A stretch of 64,000 nucleotides of DNA from an uncultured Lachnospiraceae bacterium (GCA_900316075.1 ONBT01000007.1:1-64000), one strand, 5' to 3'; positions 25,473 to 34,817 are shown, counted from the first letter of the stretch. The notes: generated by a model from the sequence alone, not told the origin. Made by a program: numbers and translations.

Positions 25473-25841
25473 ATGAGATTAGCATATCCCGCGATATTTA
25501 CGCCGTTTTCTGACGGGCAGGAGGGCTATGTGGTTGAATTTCCGGACCTTCCCGGCTGCGTAACAGAAGGCTTCAGCATGGCTGAGGCCTTATTCATGGC
25601 TGAGGATGCGGCCAGCGGATGGATCCTCGGGGAACTGGAGGAGAAAAATCAGATACCGGCGGCATCTGACATTAGAGAATTGAAAAGCCCGAAGGAGGGC
25701 TTTCTTAGTATGGTGTTGCTGAATATCGATGCAAATTCAAAAGCATTACCGAAAACTCTTGCTGAATATCTGGCTGCCAAGCACTGGAACGGGACAACTC
25801 AGGAGGACAGAGAGATTGACTTTGGACGCCCGTTAAAGTAG
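25473..25841 (+). CDS. HicB-like antitoxin, without a HicA partner
   Basis: A 122-residue protein with the partial RNase-H-like HicB fold: YPAIFTPFSDGQEGYVVEF, PDLPGCVTEGFSMAEALFMA. It starts 16 bases after the RelE-like gene, with AAGGAAG as a distant ribosome binding site, so it is probably cotranscribed. No HicA-type gene adjoins it. Its C-terminal region (LPKTLAEYLAAKHW) could be a degenerate DNA-binding helix. Confidence 0.72.
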   Translation: MRLAYPAIFTPFSDGQEGYVVEFPDLPGCVTEGFSMAEALFMAEDAASGWILGELEEKNQIPAASDIRELKSPKEGFLSMVLLNIDANSKALPKTLAEYLAAKHWNGTTQEDREIDFGRPLK

Positions 25842-26098
25842 AGGGGGTCAAAGTAGAGGGAGTCAGGAACCACTGCTGTAAACCGCTACCAGGCGCATGC
25901 CTGTTAGCTTGGAGGGGGACAGGAACCAGAGAAGCCGCATGGGTGGTGGGCTAGAGGACTGTTTATGTGGAGGGGGTCAGGTACCACTGTTGATAACTCC
26001 TGCCGTCCGCACCGGTAGTGGCTGAGAGGGGGACAGTCCCTCTCTCAGTCAGCAGCAGCGCGGGTGAGAGCGATTTTGAGCAGTGGTTCCTGACCCTT
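25842..26098. repeat. Family A repeat cluster 9
   Basis: Starts with a duplicated GTAGAGGG(G/A)GTCA and holds GGGGACAGGAACC, GGGGTCAGGTACC with CTGTTGATAACTCCTG, GGGGACAGTCCC and a final GGTTCCTGACCC. Confidence 0.85.
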
Positions 26099-26304
26099 TA
26101 AAGGATGCCCCTCTTTTTCATAGATTGTTCTTCGGTGTATTTTCTTCCTTTCCTCTACACTTTCCCCGGGCGGGTGCCGATATAGAGATTAGATAAGCAG
26201 GCCTGTTTGCATGCGCAGGCAGATATGGCGCGACTGCGGGCTGGAAGGCCGGGACGGCGCTCTTACAGGGATGGTTTACATTATTTTCAAGGAGGAAAAA
26301 CATC

Positions 26305-27210
26305 ATGTCTCTCGGAATCAACAGTTCAACGCTGGTCGGTGCGCTGGGAAACCAGGCGGCGAACGGCATCTACAGGAAATCCACGAAGGGAACCGAAAAG
26401 AGCGATAGTGCGTCTAAGGCCGACAGCAGTTCGAAGTCGGACAGCGCGGCGAAGACGGACGATGCGAAATCTTCCAAGCTCGACCGCTATGTCAGCAGCG
26501 CTGAGGACAAGACGAAGACCCTCGGCATTTCCCAGACCAATGAAAGCAAGCTTTCGAGCAAGGCCCAGGATCTTTTGAAGAAGTTGCGCGAGAAATATAA
26601 GGACTTCGACCTTTATGTCGGCAATACGAATGAAGAGCAGGAAAAACTCTCGAACGTCGGCAGCAAGGACATTTCCGTGATTTTTTCCGCCGACGAGCTC
26701 GAGAAGATGGCGGCGGACGACAAGTACGCCAATGAGATCACGGACAAGATTGACTCCGCGGTCGACCAGATGAAGAAGGTCTCCGAGAAGTACAGCTTCG
26801 ACAACAAGCCGGACAGCGAGCACGGGCAGATTACGAAGATTGGTATCACGATTGGCAGCGACGGCACGGTTCAGATGTTTGCGGACCTGCAGAAGGCAAG
26901 CCTCAAGCAGTCGGAGCGCATTAAGGCACAGCAGGCCGAGAAACGGGCGGATGCGAAGAAGGCCGCGAAGGAAGATGCCAAGGCGGAGAAGACCGACGGC
27001 AGCGTCAAGGACAAGAAGACCGGGAAGACGGTTTCTGATGAGGATAATGTAAGCGCGGACTATCCCGAGAAGGCATATGATCCGGCCACAGTCAAGTTCA
27101 CTACAGTTAAGGCCGGCAATATCGATGATCTGGTCAAAGCCATAGAGAACGTCAACTGGGATGACATTTCGCCGGCTCTGGCGGGTGACCGGGTCGACTT
27201 CACGGCGTGA
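26305..27210 (+). CDS. DUF6033-like protein of unknown function
   Basis: A 301-residue protein. Residues 30-60 are a Ser/Lys/Asp-rich low-complexity segment. Residues 75-200 (KLSSKAQDLLKKLREKYKDF, VIFSADELEKMAADDKYANE, KIGITIGSDGTVQMFADLQK) match a family common in Clostridia that I recognise as DUF6033. Residues 205-250 are a Lys/Ala/Glu-rich helix. No signal peptide, no membrane segment. AAGGAGG precedes the start, and TTTACATTA lies at 26275 in its leader. Confidence 0.65.
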   Translation: MSLGINSSTLVGALGNQAANGIYRKSTKGTEKSDSASKADSSSKSDSAAKTDDAKSSKLDRYVSSAEDKTKTLGISQTNESKLSSKAQDLLKKLREKYKDFDLYVGNTNEEQEKLSNVGSKDISVIFSADELEKMAADDKYANEITDKIDSAVDQMKKVSEKYSFDNKPDSEHGQITKIGITIGSDGTVQMFADLQKASLKQSERIKAQQAEKRADAKKAAKEDAKAEKTDGSVKDKKTGKTVSDEDNVSADYPEKAYDPATVKFTTVKAGNIDDLVKAIENVNWDDISPALAGDRVDFTA

Positions 27211-27230
27211 GGAAACTGCATATAGACAGA

Positions 27231-27268
27231 AAAAGGGGTGGACACGCGCTGCGTGTCCACCCCTTTTC
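27231..27268 (+). terminator. Intrinsic terminator after the DUF6033-like gene
   Basis: Long stem AAAAGGGGTGGACACGC/GCGTGTCCACCCCTTTT with GCT loop; symmetrical enough to work in both directions. Confidence 0.85.
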
Positions 27269-27286
27269 GTATGTAGAGCCTAAGTA

Positions 27287-27588
27287 GGGGGGTCAGGAAC
27301 TCGAAGAACCGCACGGGCGCTGGGCTAGAGGCCTGTATATTTGAAGGGGGTCAGGAACCAGCGCGAAAAATCGCTGTCAAACACGTGGTTATTTGCCTGG
27401 AGGGGGTCAGGTACCAGAAAAGTCGCGTAGCTGTTGGGCTGGAAGGCTGTTTATTTGCCGGGGGACAGGTACCGCTGTTGATAACTCCTGCGGCCCGCGT
27501 CGGCACTGGCCCAGATGGTACCTGACCCCATCAAAAGCATGCAGCTACTGAGCGGGAGGGCGGTCAACGTAGTGGTTCCTGACCCCCA
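27287..27588. repeat. Family A repeat cluster 10
   Basis: Box order GGGGTCAGGAAC, GGGGTCAGGAACC, GGGGTCAGGTACC, GGGGACAGGTACC with CTGTTGATAACTCCTG, GGTACCTGACCCC and GGTTCCTGACCCCC. Its right end encodes the tail of the hydrolase on the minus strand. Confidence 0.85.
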
Positions 27589-29138
27589 TAGATGTGCAGG
27601 AAGCCAAGCATGACGATGTTCATGCCTGTCGCAATCAGGTACCAGCGGGCGAAGTCAATGGGGAGACCGAAGATGGCCAGGGCATTTTCTATTGCGCATG
27701 AAGCGCGGAAGGCAAGCAAGCGGTTGCCCCGGTTCTTCAGGAGGGCGGCGAAAATATAGCACCCGTAGGCGAAGAGGGCGGCACCGAGGAGGACTGCGCT
27801 GGTTTCCTTCAGACTTGAGGCGGACCAGGAGAGGAAGGGGACAATCGCGGCCGCGGTGCAGTCGGCGGCAATCAAGACGGCCCGGTTTTCCTTCGGGAGA
27901 TCCCGGTGGGCGTTGTGGAAGGCGCGGGAAATCATCAGAATGAAGGCCATGAGGGAGATGCCTGCCCCGACTACCATGAAGGCGATGTCTGTGAGGACCA
28001 GAATCAGGAAACCGATGATAATCATGCCGATTCCCGTAATCATGGCCGTCATGCGGCCGTAGTCCTCGGAATCCTTGTCTGTGAAGGCCCGGATGAAGGA
28101 ACTGAAGAGGTTTTTTACCGTCGACCAGATGGTGCGCCGGCGGGCAATCTTGAAGAGAATCCGTTCCCAGCCGTCGAAAGACGTGGCACCGGCCAGCGTA
28201 GTCGTGTCTTCCTCCTGCATGGCGTCAAAAATATTATTAATGAAATCAACCCGGTGGTCCATGTCCTCCCCGTTGATCCAGGTGCGAAAGCCTGCATTGA
28301 TGCGGGCTGCGTCCCGGTCGATCGCGTCGGTGTAGACGGGGCGGGCATCGGCGGCCAGCTGCCAGGTGAAAATGTTGTGCTGGTAGCTGCCATTGCCGGT
28401 GGATTTTACGATTCGAAAGGGGATGCCGTCGGGGAAGAGCATGCCGACAATCGAATATTCGGGAACAATTTTCACGACCAGGGGGCGGACACGCTCGATC
28501 CGGCTGTCCGGCGTCCAATCGCGGCAGAGGCCGGGGCCGTCGTTTGAGTAGACCGTCGTGATGCGCTCGAAAGTTTCTTCATTACAATAGGCTCCAGCGT
28601 AGACTGCGAGATTTCCTCCCTTTGAATGGCCGCCGACATAGCAGGGGCGGCGGCGCCGGACGCCTTTAATTGCGTGCTCCAGCCACTTCACTGCGGAGCG
28701 CTGGGCGGCAGTTTCCCCGCAGGCCAGGAGGAAGTCCTCTTTCCAGCCGATCACAGAAGCGTCGGTTCCCCGGAAGGCGAAGTAGGCGGCCCCGTCGCTC
28801 ATGGTATAGCGGAAGGCCGCAAACTGGCACTCCCGTTCGGTATCCATGATTTCCGTGTAGTCTGAGACTAATGTATCGCCAAATCGCTTGCTGGCGGCCA
28901 TCAGCTGCATGAAGACGACCGGAAAGGTCACAAGGCCGCGGGTTTCGACCGCCGAAAGGTCCAGGGCGCCCACCATGTCATGTATTGTCATGCTGCTGCC
29001 GCCGGAAATCCGGTCCCCTACCGGCGAGATGTCGAAGTAGGAGAGGGCAGACAGGCAGAAATTGTCGGCGATTCCGAAGGGCTGCTCGGCGAAGGTCTTG
29101 TCGCTGAAGTCGCTGAGGTAGGATAGGATGTCGGACAT
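27564..29138 (-). CDS. Mbeg1-like (DUF2974) alpha/beta hydrolase with membrane C-terminus
   Basis: A 524-residue protein. The N-terminal 300 residues resemble the Mbeg1/DUF2974 lipase-like family: AYFAFRGTDASVIGWKEDF, then VGGHSKGGNLAVYAG with the nucleophile Ser in GHSKGG, YSNDGPG and HRVDFINNIF. Residues about 345-515 hold four to six hydrophobic segments (for example MITGIGMIIIGFLILVLTDI). Substrate unknown. The natural end is near GFLHIY; the last residues GGQEPLR are read from repeat cluster 10. Confidence 0.75.
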   Translation of the reverse strand: MSDILSYLSDFSDKTFAEQPFGIADNFCLSALSYFDISPVGDRISGGSSMTIHDMVGALDLSAVETRGLVTFPVVFMQLMAASKRFGDTLVSDYTEIMDTERECQFAAFRYTMSDGAAYFAFRGTDASVIGWKEDFLLACGETAAQRSAVKWLEHAIKGVRRRRPCYVGGHSKGGNLAVYAGAYCNEETFERITTVYSNDGPGLCRDWTPDSRIERVRPLVVKIVPEYSIVGMLFPDGIPFRIVKSTGNGSYQHNIFTWQLAADARPVYTDAIDRDAARINAGFRTWINGEDMDHRVDFINNIFDAMQEEDTTTLAGATSFDGWERILFKIARRRTIWSTVKNLFSSFIRAFTDKDSEDYGRMTAMITGIGMIIIGFLILVLTDIAFMVVGAGISLMAFILMISRAFHNAHRDLPKENRAVLIAADCTAAAIVPFLSWSASSLKETSAVLLGAALFAYGCYIFAALLKNRGNRLLAFRASCAIENALAIFGLPIDFARWYLIATGMNIVMLGFLHIYGGQEPLR

Positions 29139-29156
29139 GGGGTGCTCCTTGCTATA

Positions 29157-29401
29157 TGGGGGTCAGGAACTACAGCAAAAAATGGCTGTCAGGCGTGTAC
29201 CTGCCGGCCTGGAGGGGGTCAGGTACCACAAAAGCCGCGCAGGTATTGGCGCAGATGGCTGTTTATGTAGTGGGGGACAGGTACCACTGTTGATAACTCC
29301 TGCGAGCCGCGCCGGTGCTGGCTCAGATGGGGTCAGACCCCCTCAAAAGGCTGCAGCGACTGGGCGGGAGGGTGGTCAGAGTGGCGGTTCCTGACCCCCA
29401 T
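29157..29401. repeat. Family A repeat cluster 11
   Basis: Lies upstream of the hydrolase start. GGGGTCAGGAAC, GGGGTCAGGTACC, GGGGACAGGTACC with CTGTTGATAACTCCTG, then GGTTCCTGACCCCC. Confidence 0.85.
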
Positions 29402-29428
29402 AATTATAGCAGATGGGCCTTCCAAAAA

Positions 29429-29543
29429 ATGATAAAAGATGATAAAATCAATTTCAAATGATAAAGAATAATAAAAAACCGTGGAAATGATAAAAAATGA
29501 TAAAAGATAATAAAAGAGCTTGAAAATGATAAAGAATGATAAA
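29429..29543 (+). repeat. Phased ATGATAAA octamer array upstream of and into the ATPase gene
   Basis: Nine copies of ATGATAAA or ATAATAAA start at 29429, 29439, 29458, 29468, 29487, 29497, 29507, 29526 and 29536. Steps are 10 or 19 bases, so the array is built from 29-base units (one of 39) with copies one helical turn apart. The last two lie in the first codons of the ATPase gene. Confidence 0.85.
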
Positions 29544-30605
29544 AATATCTATAATGACACCCAGAATCCGTTTTCTCTGGCCTTCGGCCGGGAACCTTTT
29601 GAGGTCGTTTCCCGGACTGCCCAGACACAAAAGGTAATCGATGCTTTTGAAAGAGGAGATGGCGGCAGTCAGGCCTATATTATCACTGGTCTCCGGGGGG
29701 CCGGGAAGACCGTCCTTCTGACGGAAATTTCCAGGCGCTTTGACGCTATGGATGATTGGCAGACCGTCGACTTGAATCCGAATAGGGAAATGCTGTCGAC
29801 ATTGATTTCCAAACTCAGCTCGACATCATCGCTGAAGGAGGTGTTTTCAAGTCTCAAGGTTTCCATTAATATTCCTGGTGTAAGCATTTCGTTCGGAGGA
29901 AAGGATACAATTACAGATCCGGAGATGGCGCTTGAAAAAATGCTCACTGCCATGAAAAAGAAGGGCAAGCGGCTGCTCGTGACGATTGATGAGGTTGACA
30001 ACCGCCCTGAAATCCGTGCATTTGCCACCACATTCCAGATGATGATCCGGAAAGACCTGCCCATGTATCTTCTCATGACGGGGTTATATGAGAATGTCTC
30101 CGACCTGCAAAACGATAGCAATATGACCTTTCTCCTGCGGGCGCCGAAGCTTCCCCTGACTGCCCTGAGCCGGATTGGCATTATCTCTGCCTACAAGCGC
30201 TCCTGCGATGTGCCGGAAGAGACGGCAAAAGAGATGGCCGACCTCACGAAGGGCTATGCATTTGCATTTCAGCTGCTCGGTTATCTCTATTGGAACGGCA
30301 AATATAAGGATAATTCAACGGATATCGGGCGGCTGCTGCCGGAATACGACCAGCAGCTGGAGGAGTTTGTTTACGCAAAAATCTGGTCCACGATGTCCGC
30401 GGGCGACCAGGAATGGATGCGGGCCATTACGGCAAAGGACCGCTACAGGGTTTCTGACCTGCTGGCTGATTGTGGCGCCGACAACAGCCGGTATTCCGTC
30501 TACCGCAGGCGGTTGGCCGACAAGGGCCTCATCGACGTTTCTGAGCGGGGGTACGTGAGCGCCACCCTGCCCCGCTTCGGTGAATTCATTCGAAACAGGG
30601 AGTGA
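29526..30605 (+). CDS. AAA-type ATPase with C-terminal winged helix
   Basis: A protein of about 359 residues. NPFSLAFGREPF is followed by YIITGLRGAGKTVLLTEIS (Walker A) and RLLVTIDEVDN (Walker B), then a sensor region MYLLMTGLYENV. The last 70 residues (RYRVSDLLADCGADNSRYSV, YRRRLADKGLI) look like a winged helix. Proteins of this type are widespread in Clostridia, usually annotated only as ATP-binding proteins. The start is uncertain: TTG 29520 and ATG 29526 both lie inside the octamer array and lack a good ribosome binding site. The array makes autoregulation likely. Confidence 0.75.
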   Translation: MIKNDKNIYNDTQNPFSLAFGREPFEVVSRTAQTQKVIDAFERGDGGSQAYIITGLRGAGKTVLLTEISRRFDAMDDWQTVDLNPNREMLSTLISKLSSTSSLKEVFSSLKVSINIPGVSISFGGKDTITDPEMALEKMLTAMKKKGKRLLVTIDEVDNRPEIRAFATTFQMMIRKDLPMYLLMTGLYENVSDLQNDSNMTFLLRAPKLPLTALSRIGIISAYKRSCDVPEETAKEMADLTKGYAFAFQLLGYLYWNGKYKDNSTDIGRLLPEYDQQLEEFVYAKIWSTMSAGDQEWMRAITAKDRYRVSDLLADCGADNSRYSVYRRRLADKGLIDVSERGYVSATLPRFGEFIRNRE

Positions 30606-30616
30606 TTTATATTATT

Positions 30617-30679
30617 ATGGAGAATGAGAATAATGTAAACCGCCGCGCCATGTTGGCTGGTATCGGAAGGGCGGAGTGA
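30617..30679 (+). CDS. Upstream mini-ORF duplicating the HflX N-terminus
   Basis: A 20-codon frame, MENENNVNRRAMLAGIGRAE, whose first 11 residues equal those of HflX. It arises from a 65-base direct duplication of the start region. Its TGA lies two bases before the HflX ATG, so translation could be coupled. The sequence GGGAGTGAT before it resembles GCGGAGTGAT before hflX. Confidence 0.5.
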   Translation: MENENNVNRRAMLAGIGRAE

Positions 30680-30681
30680 TT

Positions 30682-31980
30682 ATGGAAAACGAGAATAATG
30701 TAAACCGCCGCGCCATCCTTGTGGGCGGCAGGAAGGACGGGATGGACGAGGATGCCTTCATCACGGGGATGGACGAGCTCGCAGGGCTTTGCCGCTCGCT
30801 CGATATCGAGCCCGTCGGGGAGCTGGTCCAGAATATTATTAAGGAAGATTCTGCCACCTATATCGGTTCCGGCAAGGTGGAGGAACTGGCGGCGGAGGTC
30901 GCCGAAAAGGGGGCCGACATCGTCGTATTCAACAATACCCTGTCTCCGGCCCAGCTCACAAACCTCGCAGACGCCGTCGACACTGAAGTGCTGGACCGGA
31001 CCGGGCTCATCCTGAACATCTTCACGGAAAGGGCGCGCTCGCGCGAGGCTCGCTTGCAGACCGACTACGCCCACCTCAAGTACATGCTGCCTCGGCTGGT
31101 CGGCCTCAGAAGGAACCTTGGCCGCCAGGGCGGAACGGGCGGGTCGCTCTCAAATAAGGGCTCCGGAGAGAAGGCCATCGAGCTGGACCGGCGGAAGATT
31201 GAGAAGGAAATGGCCTCCCTCCGTCGCGAACTGGAGGACGTAGAGCGGATCCGAAGCGAACAAAGGAAGAAGCGCTCGGCATCAAGCCTCGCGCTTGTGT
31301 CGCTCGTCGGCTATACGAACGCGGGGAAGTCTTCTTTGATGAACCGCCTCCTCGCGGATTACGGGACGGCCGATGAGAAAAATGTATACACGGCCGACAT
31401 GCTTTTCGCAACCTTGGACACCTCTGTCCGGCGGATCGAGCCCGAGGGGCGGCGGCCATTTCTTCTGTCCGACACTGTAGGCTTCATCAGCGACCTGCCG
31501 ACGGACCTCGTGCAGGCCTTCCGGTCGACCCTGGAAGAGGCTTTGTATGCCGATCTTCTGGTCGAGGTTATAGACTGCTCGGATCCCAATTACAAGATGC
31601 ATATGGACGTGACCGCCCAAACCCTGAAGGACCTGGGAGCCGGGGAGATCCCCATTATTTATGTGATGAACAAGGCGGACAAAGTCAGCGGGGACTACCC
31701 CCGGAAGGTCGGTGACCGGATTTACGTTTCTGTGCAGGAAAATCTCGGCATGGACCTGCTATTAGATGAGATCGAGAGTGTCCTCTCCGTCGGCAGCACG
31801 GTCGAGAAATTCCGCATTCCTTACAGCGACTCAGGCGTGGAAGGCGTTCTCCGGAGCGAGGCCATTGTGCAGGAATGCCGTTACGAAGCGGATGCCATCA
31901 TGATTACGGCCGAAGTCAAGCCGGAAACTGCCGGCCGCCTGCGGAAATATATAATTGGGGGTCAGGAACCACTACATTGA
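30682..31980 (+). CDS. hflX: GTPase HflX
   Basis: A 432-residue ribosome-associated GTPase that splits stalled 70S ribosomes in known relatives. The HflX domain shows ATYIGSGKVEELAAEV, VVFNNTLSPAQLTNL, DRTGLILNIFTERARSREAR and LPRLVGLRRNLGRQGGTG. The G domain has LVGYTNAGKSSLMNRL, LLSDTVGFISDLP and VMNKADKV. The conserved part ends near AGRLRKYI; the last residues GGQEPLH and the stop come from repeat cluster 12. Confidence 0.93.
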   Translation: MENENNVNRRAILVGGRKDGMDEDAFITGMDELAGLCRSLDIEPVGELVQNIIKEDSATYIGSGKVEELAAEVAEKGADIVVFNNTLSPAQLTNLADAVDTEVLDRTGLILNIFTERARSREARLQTDYAHLKYMLPRLVGLRRNLGRQGGTGGSLSNKGSGEKAIELDRRKIEKEMASLRRELEDVERIRSEQRKKRSASSLALVSLVGYTNAGKSSLMNRLLADYGTADEKNVYTADMLFATLDTSVRRIEPEGRRPFLLSDTVGFISDLPTDLVQAFRSTLEEALYADLLVEVIDCSDPNYKMHMDVTAQTLKDLGAGEIPIIYVMNKADKVSGDYPRKVGDRIYVSVQENLGMDLLLDEIESVLSVGSTVEKFRIPYSDSGVEGVLRSEAIVQECRYEADAIMITAEVKPETAGRLRKYIIGGQEPLH

Positions 31981-32256
31981 CCGCCCTTCCGCCCAGTGTT
32001 TGCGCCGCTTAAAGGGGGACTGTCCCTCTCTGGGCCAGCACCAGAGCGGCTCGCAGGAGTTATCAACAGCGGTACCTGTCCCCCATTACATAAACAGTCT
32101 TTTGCTCCAACAGCAGAGCGGGTTTTGCGGTACCTGACCCTATCTGGGCCACTGTTGGAGCGGGTGGCAGGAGTTATCAACCATAGTACCTGTCCCCTAC
32201 TACATAAACAGTCATCTGCGCCAACATTTGTGCGGTTTTCACGGTACCTGTCCCCT
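31957..32256. repeat. Family A repeat cluster 12
   Basis: Begins inside the end of hflX with GGGGGTCAGGAACC. Two consecutive CAGGAGTTATCAAC units follow with GGTACCTGTCCCCC, GGTACCTGACCC, AGTACCTGTCCCC and GGTACCTGTCCCC. Confidence 0.85.
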
Positions 32257-32286
32257 TTTTATGCCCTTTTTATGGGAGGAGTCATA

Positions 32287-32799
32287 ATGAACACACACGA
32301 GAATAATATAACCCTCATAGGAATGCCCGGTGTGGGCAAAAGCACGGTCGGCGTAGTTCTGGCAAAAGCCTGCGGCATGGCTTTCGTAGATACGGATCTT
32401 GTGATTCAGGAGGAGACGGGTCTCTTACTGCAGGAGATTATTGACCAAAAGGGCTTGGACGCTTTTGCGGAAATCGAAGAGGACGTCCTGAGTCGCCTGG
32501 ACGTGCATGGGTCGGTCATCGCGACCGGAGGGAGCGCGGTCTATTCCGACAAGGCCATGAAGCATCTCGGCTCTACCGGTCCCATCGTCTACCTCAGGGC
32601 CTCCTGTGAGGAAATCATTTCCCGTATTAACAATCTGGATAGCCGGGGCATCGCCCTGAAGCCCGGCTACACCCTGGAAACTCTCTACGCCGAGCGAGTT
32701 CCCCTCTATGAGAAGTACGCAGACATCACGGTAGACAGCTTTAGCGTTGCCGCCACGGTCGCCACGATCCGCGAGGGGGTCAGGAACCTTAATCGGTAA
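32287..32799 (+). CDS. aroK: Shikimate kinase
   Basis: A 170-residue P-loop kinase that phosphorylates shikimate. Marks are LIGMPGVGKSTVG (Walker A), FVDTDLVIQ (Asp contacts to shikimate), VIATGGSAVYS and RGIALKPG in the lid region. The start follows GGGAGGAG. The final GVRNLNR is read from repeat cluster 13. With the DAHP synthase at 8.9 kb it is the second shikimate-pathway gene here, but the two are not linked. Confidence 0.87.
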   Translation: MNTHENNITLIGMPGVGKSTVGVVLAKACGMAFVDTDLVIQEETGLLLQEIIDQKGLDAFAEIEEDVLSRLDVHGSVIATGGSAVYSDKAMKHLGSTGPIVYLRASCEEIISRINNLDSRGIALKPGYTLETLYAERVPLYEKYADITVDSFSVAATVATIREGVRNLNR

Positions 32800-33189
32800 C
32801 TTCTGCCAGCCGCGCAGGTGCTAGCCCAAAGGGGGACAGGAACCCTGAAAGCCGCACTGGCTTTAGGCTGGCGGACAGTTTATGTAAAAGTGGACAGGTA
32901 CCATCGTTGATAACCTCTGGCGGCCGCGCCGGCGCTGGCTGAGAGGGGGACAGGAACCCTGAAAGCTGCACAGGCGTTGGAGCAAAGGACAGTTTATGTA
33001 GAGGGGGTCAGGTACCGCTGTCGATAACTCATGTAGCCCGCATCGGCGCTGGATTTGCCGGTACCTGTCCCCATCAAAGCCCCGTGGTTGCTGAGCGGGA
33101 GGGCAGTTGAAGTAGCGGTACCTGACCCCGAAAATGGGAGCCCCTGAGAGGCCGGTAATTGGCTGAAGTGGTGGTTCCTGACCCCCTAT
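32774..33189. repeat. Family A repeat cluster 13
   Basis: One of the two longest clusters, about 415 bases. It includes two units with GTTGATAAC or GTCGATAAC, three GGGGACAGGAACC or GGACAGGTACC boxes and closing GGTACCTGACCCC and GGTTCCTGACCCCC. Confidence 0.85.
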
Positions 33190-33216
33190 ATAACCCCCTA
33201 TATAAGAAAGGATATT

Positions 33217-34815
33217 ATGAAACGAAATGACGTTGCAATGCCGGCTCCGCTGGTAGGAGATGCTTTTTACATTTATCTTTGTAGTTCGTGGAAAGGCCCA
33301 AAAAAGGAAAAGGATGCCTTTATGGGAGAGCTGCAGAAACTCCTGAATGGGCCTGCGGTACCACCTTTACAGGATCTGCTGACATTTTTCGGGAAGCATT
33401 ACAAGATTCTCGGCAGTCCCTTGGACCGGGCGGAGGCTGCCGTTAACCTGCTTCCATTGCGTCTTTACGCGCTGGCGGGGCTTTCCGATTTATATGCAGA
33501 ACTAACCGATGAGCGCTTGAAGGAACTGGAGAAGCGATGGGAAAAGTCGTATCAGGCCGTCTGCAAGGCGCATAATGGGCATCCCTCTGGTGTTCAGGAG
33601 CTGGCGGGCCTGTCGGATGAAGAACAGGAAGCCTTCGCGTCGCTTTGGCAGGGGGATACCCTTCGGGGGAAAAAGGAGCGTAATGAGGTCTTTTCTTCCT
33701 TTGCGGCCTGCTATCCTGACCTGGAAGAACTGTACTTCAACTGCTTGTTTGAGCGGGAAGAGCTTTCCATTTCCGATGATAATGTGCGTATGGCCTTTGA
33801 CCGCCTGAAGAAATACAAGCGGGAACCGGGGCTGCTTTCTATCCGCCTGGATTTTGCTATTGAGAAAAAGGACGAGAAGGAGGCGGCGGATACTGCATTA
33901 TTATTCTATGAAGTGTTTTTGCGCCACCACTACGCAGGTGCCTGGGAAGATACCGCGGACGCGCTGAGCCGCTATCTGCAATTGATTGACAGCCGGAAGG
34001 CACAGAAGCAGTACGGACTCAGGGAATATCTGCAGCACGCGAAAAAGGTCTTTGCAAACCTTCCGGCGACTGCCGGCATTATGCTTGTCGGGTTGGTTCA
34101 CGGTCGGCCGAAGATGAAGTGGACGGATGGGCGGATCAATGACATGTATCATCTGCTGATTCGCGGCCTTACTCTGCCGGACGGGGCAAGAGCGCTTTCC
34201 CAGGACCGGTGGATTGAAGAAGTGTATTTCTGGTGCGATGAGCTTGTGGCGACGCATACGCCCCTGCAGGGAAGAATGCTGCAGGCTTGCCTTTCCAACC
34301 TCCTCCTGTTTGCTTCCCTCAGGCTGGAGGATGAAGAAGCCCGGAAGAAATTCCGTTTCCTGCTTTCATTTGTGCAGGAATACGATTTCTTTCATGATGA
34401 TAATAATGAAAAATCCCTCTACAACCAGCTGGAAGAAAATTATGAGATCGCCCGGATCGAGTCGGACAGCCGCTTTTCGCCGGCCTTCCGGAAGGCCGTC
34501 CTCACCATGCATGACGACGGGGAGGCCATGGGAGTTATATATAAAGAGACAATCAGCGAACCTGAAAAAGGGCGGGTCTTGAAGAATGAGTATCCCCATA
34601 TTGATTTTGCACTGCAGGATTTCCTCGCGGAAGCGGCGGCAACGCTGCGTGAGGCGGCTGGGGATATAGCGGATGAGTCAGATGACGAGATTCTCTACCC
34701 CTTCGGCAAGCCCTATGTGCGGGAAAAGAAGAAGATCGGCCGCAACGCTCCCTGCCCCTGCGGCAGCGGCAAGAAATTCAAGAACTGCTGCATGGGCAAG
34801 GGCATCTACGATTGA
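33217..34815 (+). CDS. SEC-C motif protein of unknown function
   Basis: A 532-residue, mostly helical protein. Only the end is recognisable: a SEC-C zinc-binding motif, GRNAPCPCGSGKKFKNCC, as found at the C-terminus of SecA and many unrelated proteins, where it binds zinc and partner proteins or ribosomes. The preceding 500 residues resemble helical repeats but match nothing I know. No signal peptide. The start follows AAAGGATATT. Confidence 0.65.
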   Translation: MKRNDVAMPAPLVGDAFYIYLCSSWKGPKKEKDAFMGELQKLLNGPAVPPLQDLLTFFGKHYKILGSPLDRAEAAVNLLPLRLYALAGLSDLYAELTDERLKELEKRWEKSYQAVCKAHNGHPSGVQELAGLSDEEQEAFASLWQGDTLRGKKERNEVFSSFAACYPDLEELYFNCLFEREELSISDDNVRMAFDRLKKYKREPGLLSIRLDFAIEKKDEKEAADTALLFYEVFLRHHYAGAWEDTADALSRYLQLIDSRKAQKQYGLREYLQHAKKVFANLPATAGIMLVGLVHGRPKMKWTDGRINDMYHLLIRGLTLPDGARALSQDRWIEEVYFWCDELVATHTPLQGRMLQACLSNLLLFASLRLEDEEARKKFRFLLSFVQEYDFFHDDNNEKSLYNQLEENYEIARIESDSRFSPAFRKAVLTMHDDGEAMGVIYKETISEPEKGRVLKNEYPHIDFALQDFLAEAAATLREAAGDIADESDDEILYPFGKPYVREKKKIGRNAPCPCGSGKKFKNCCMGKGIYD

Positions 34816-34817
34816 AA

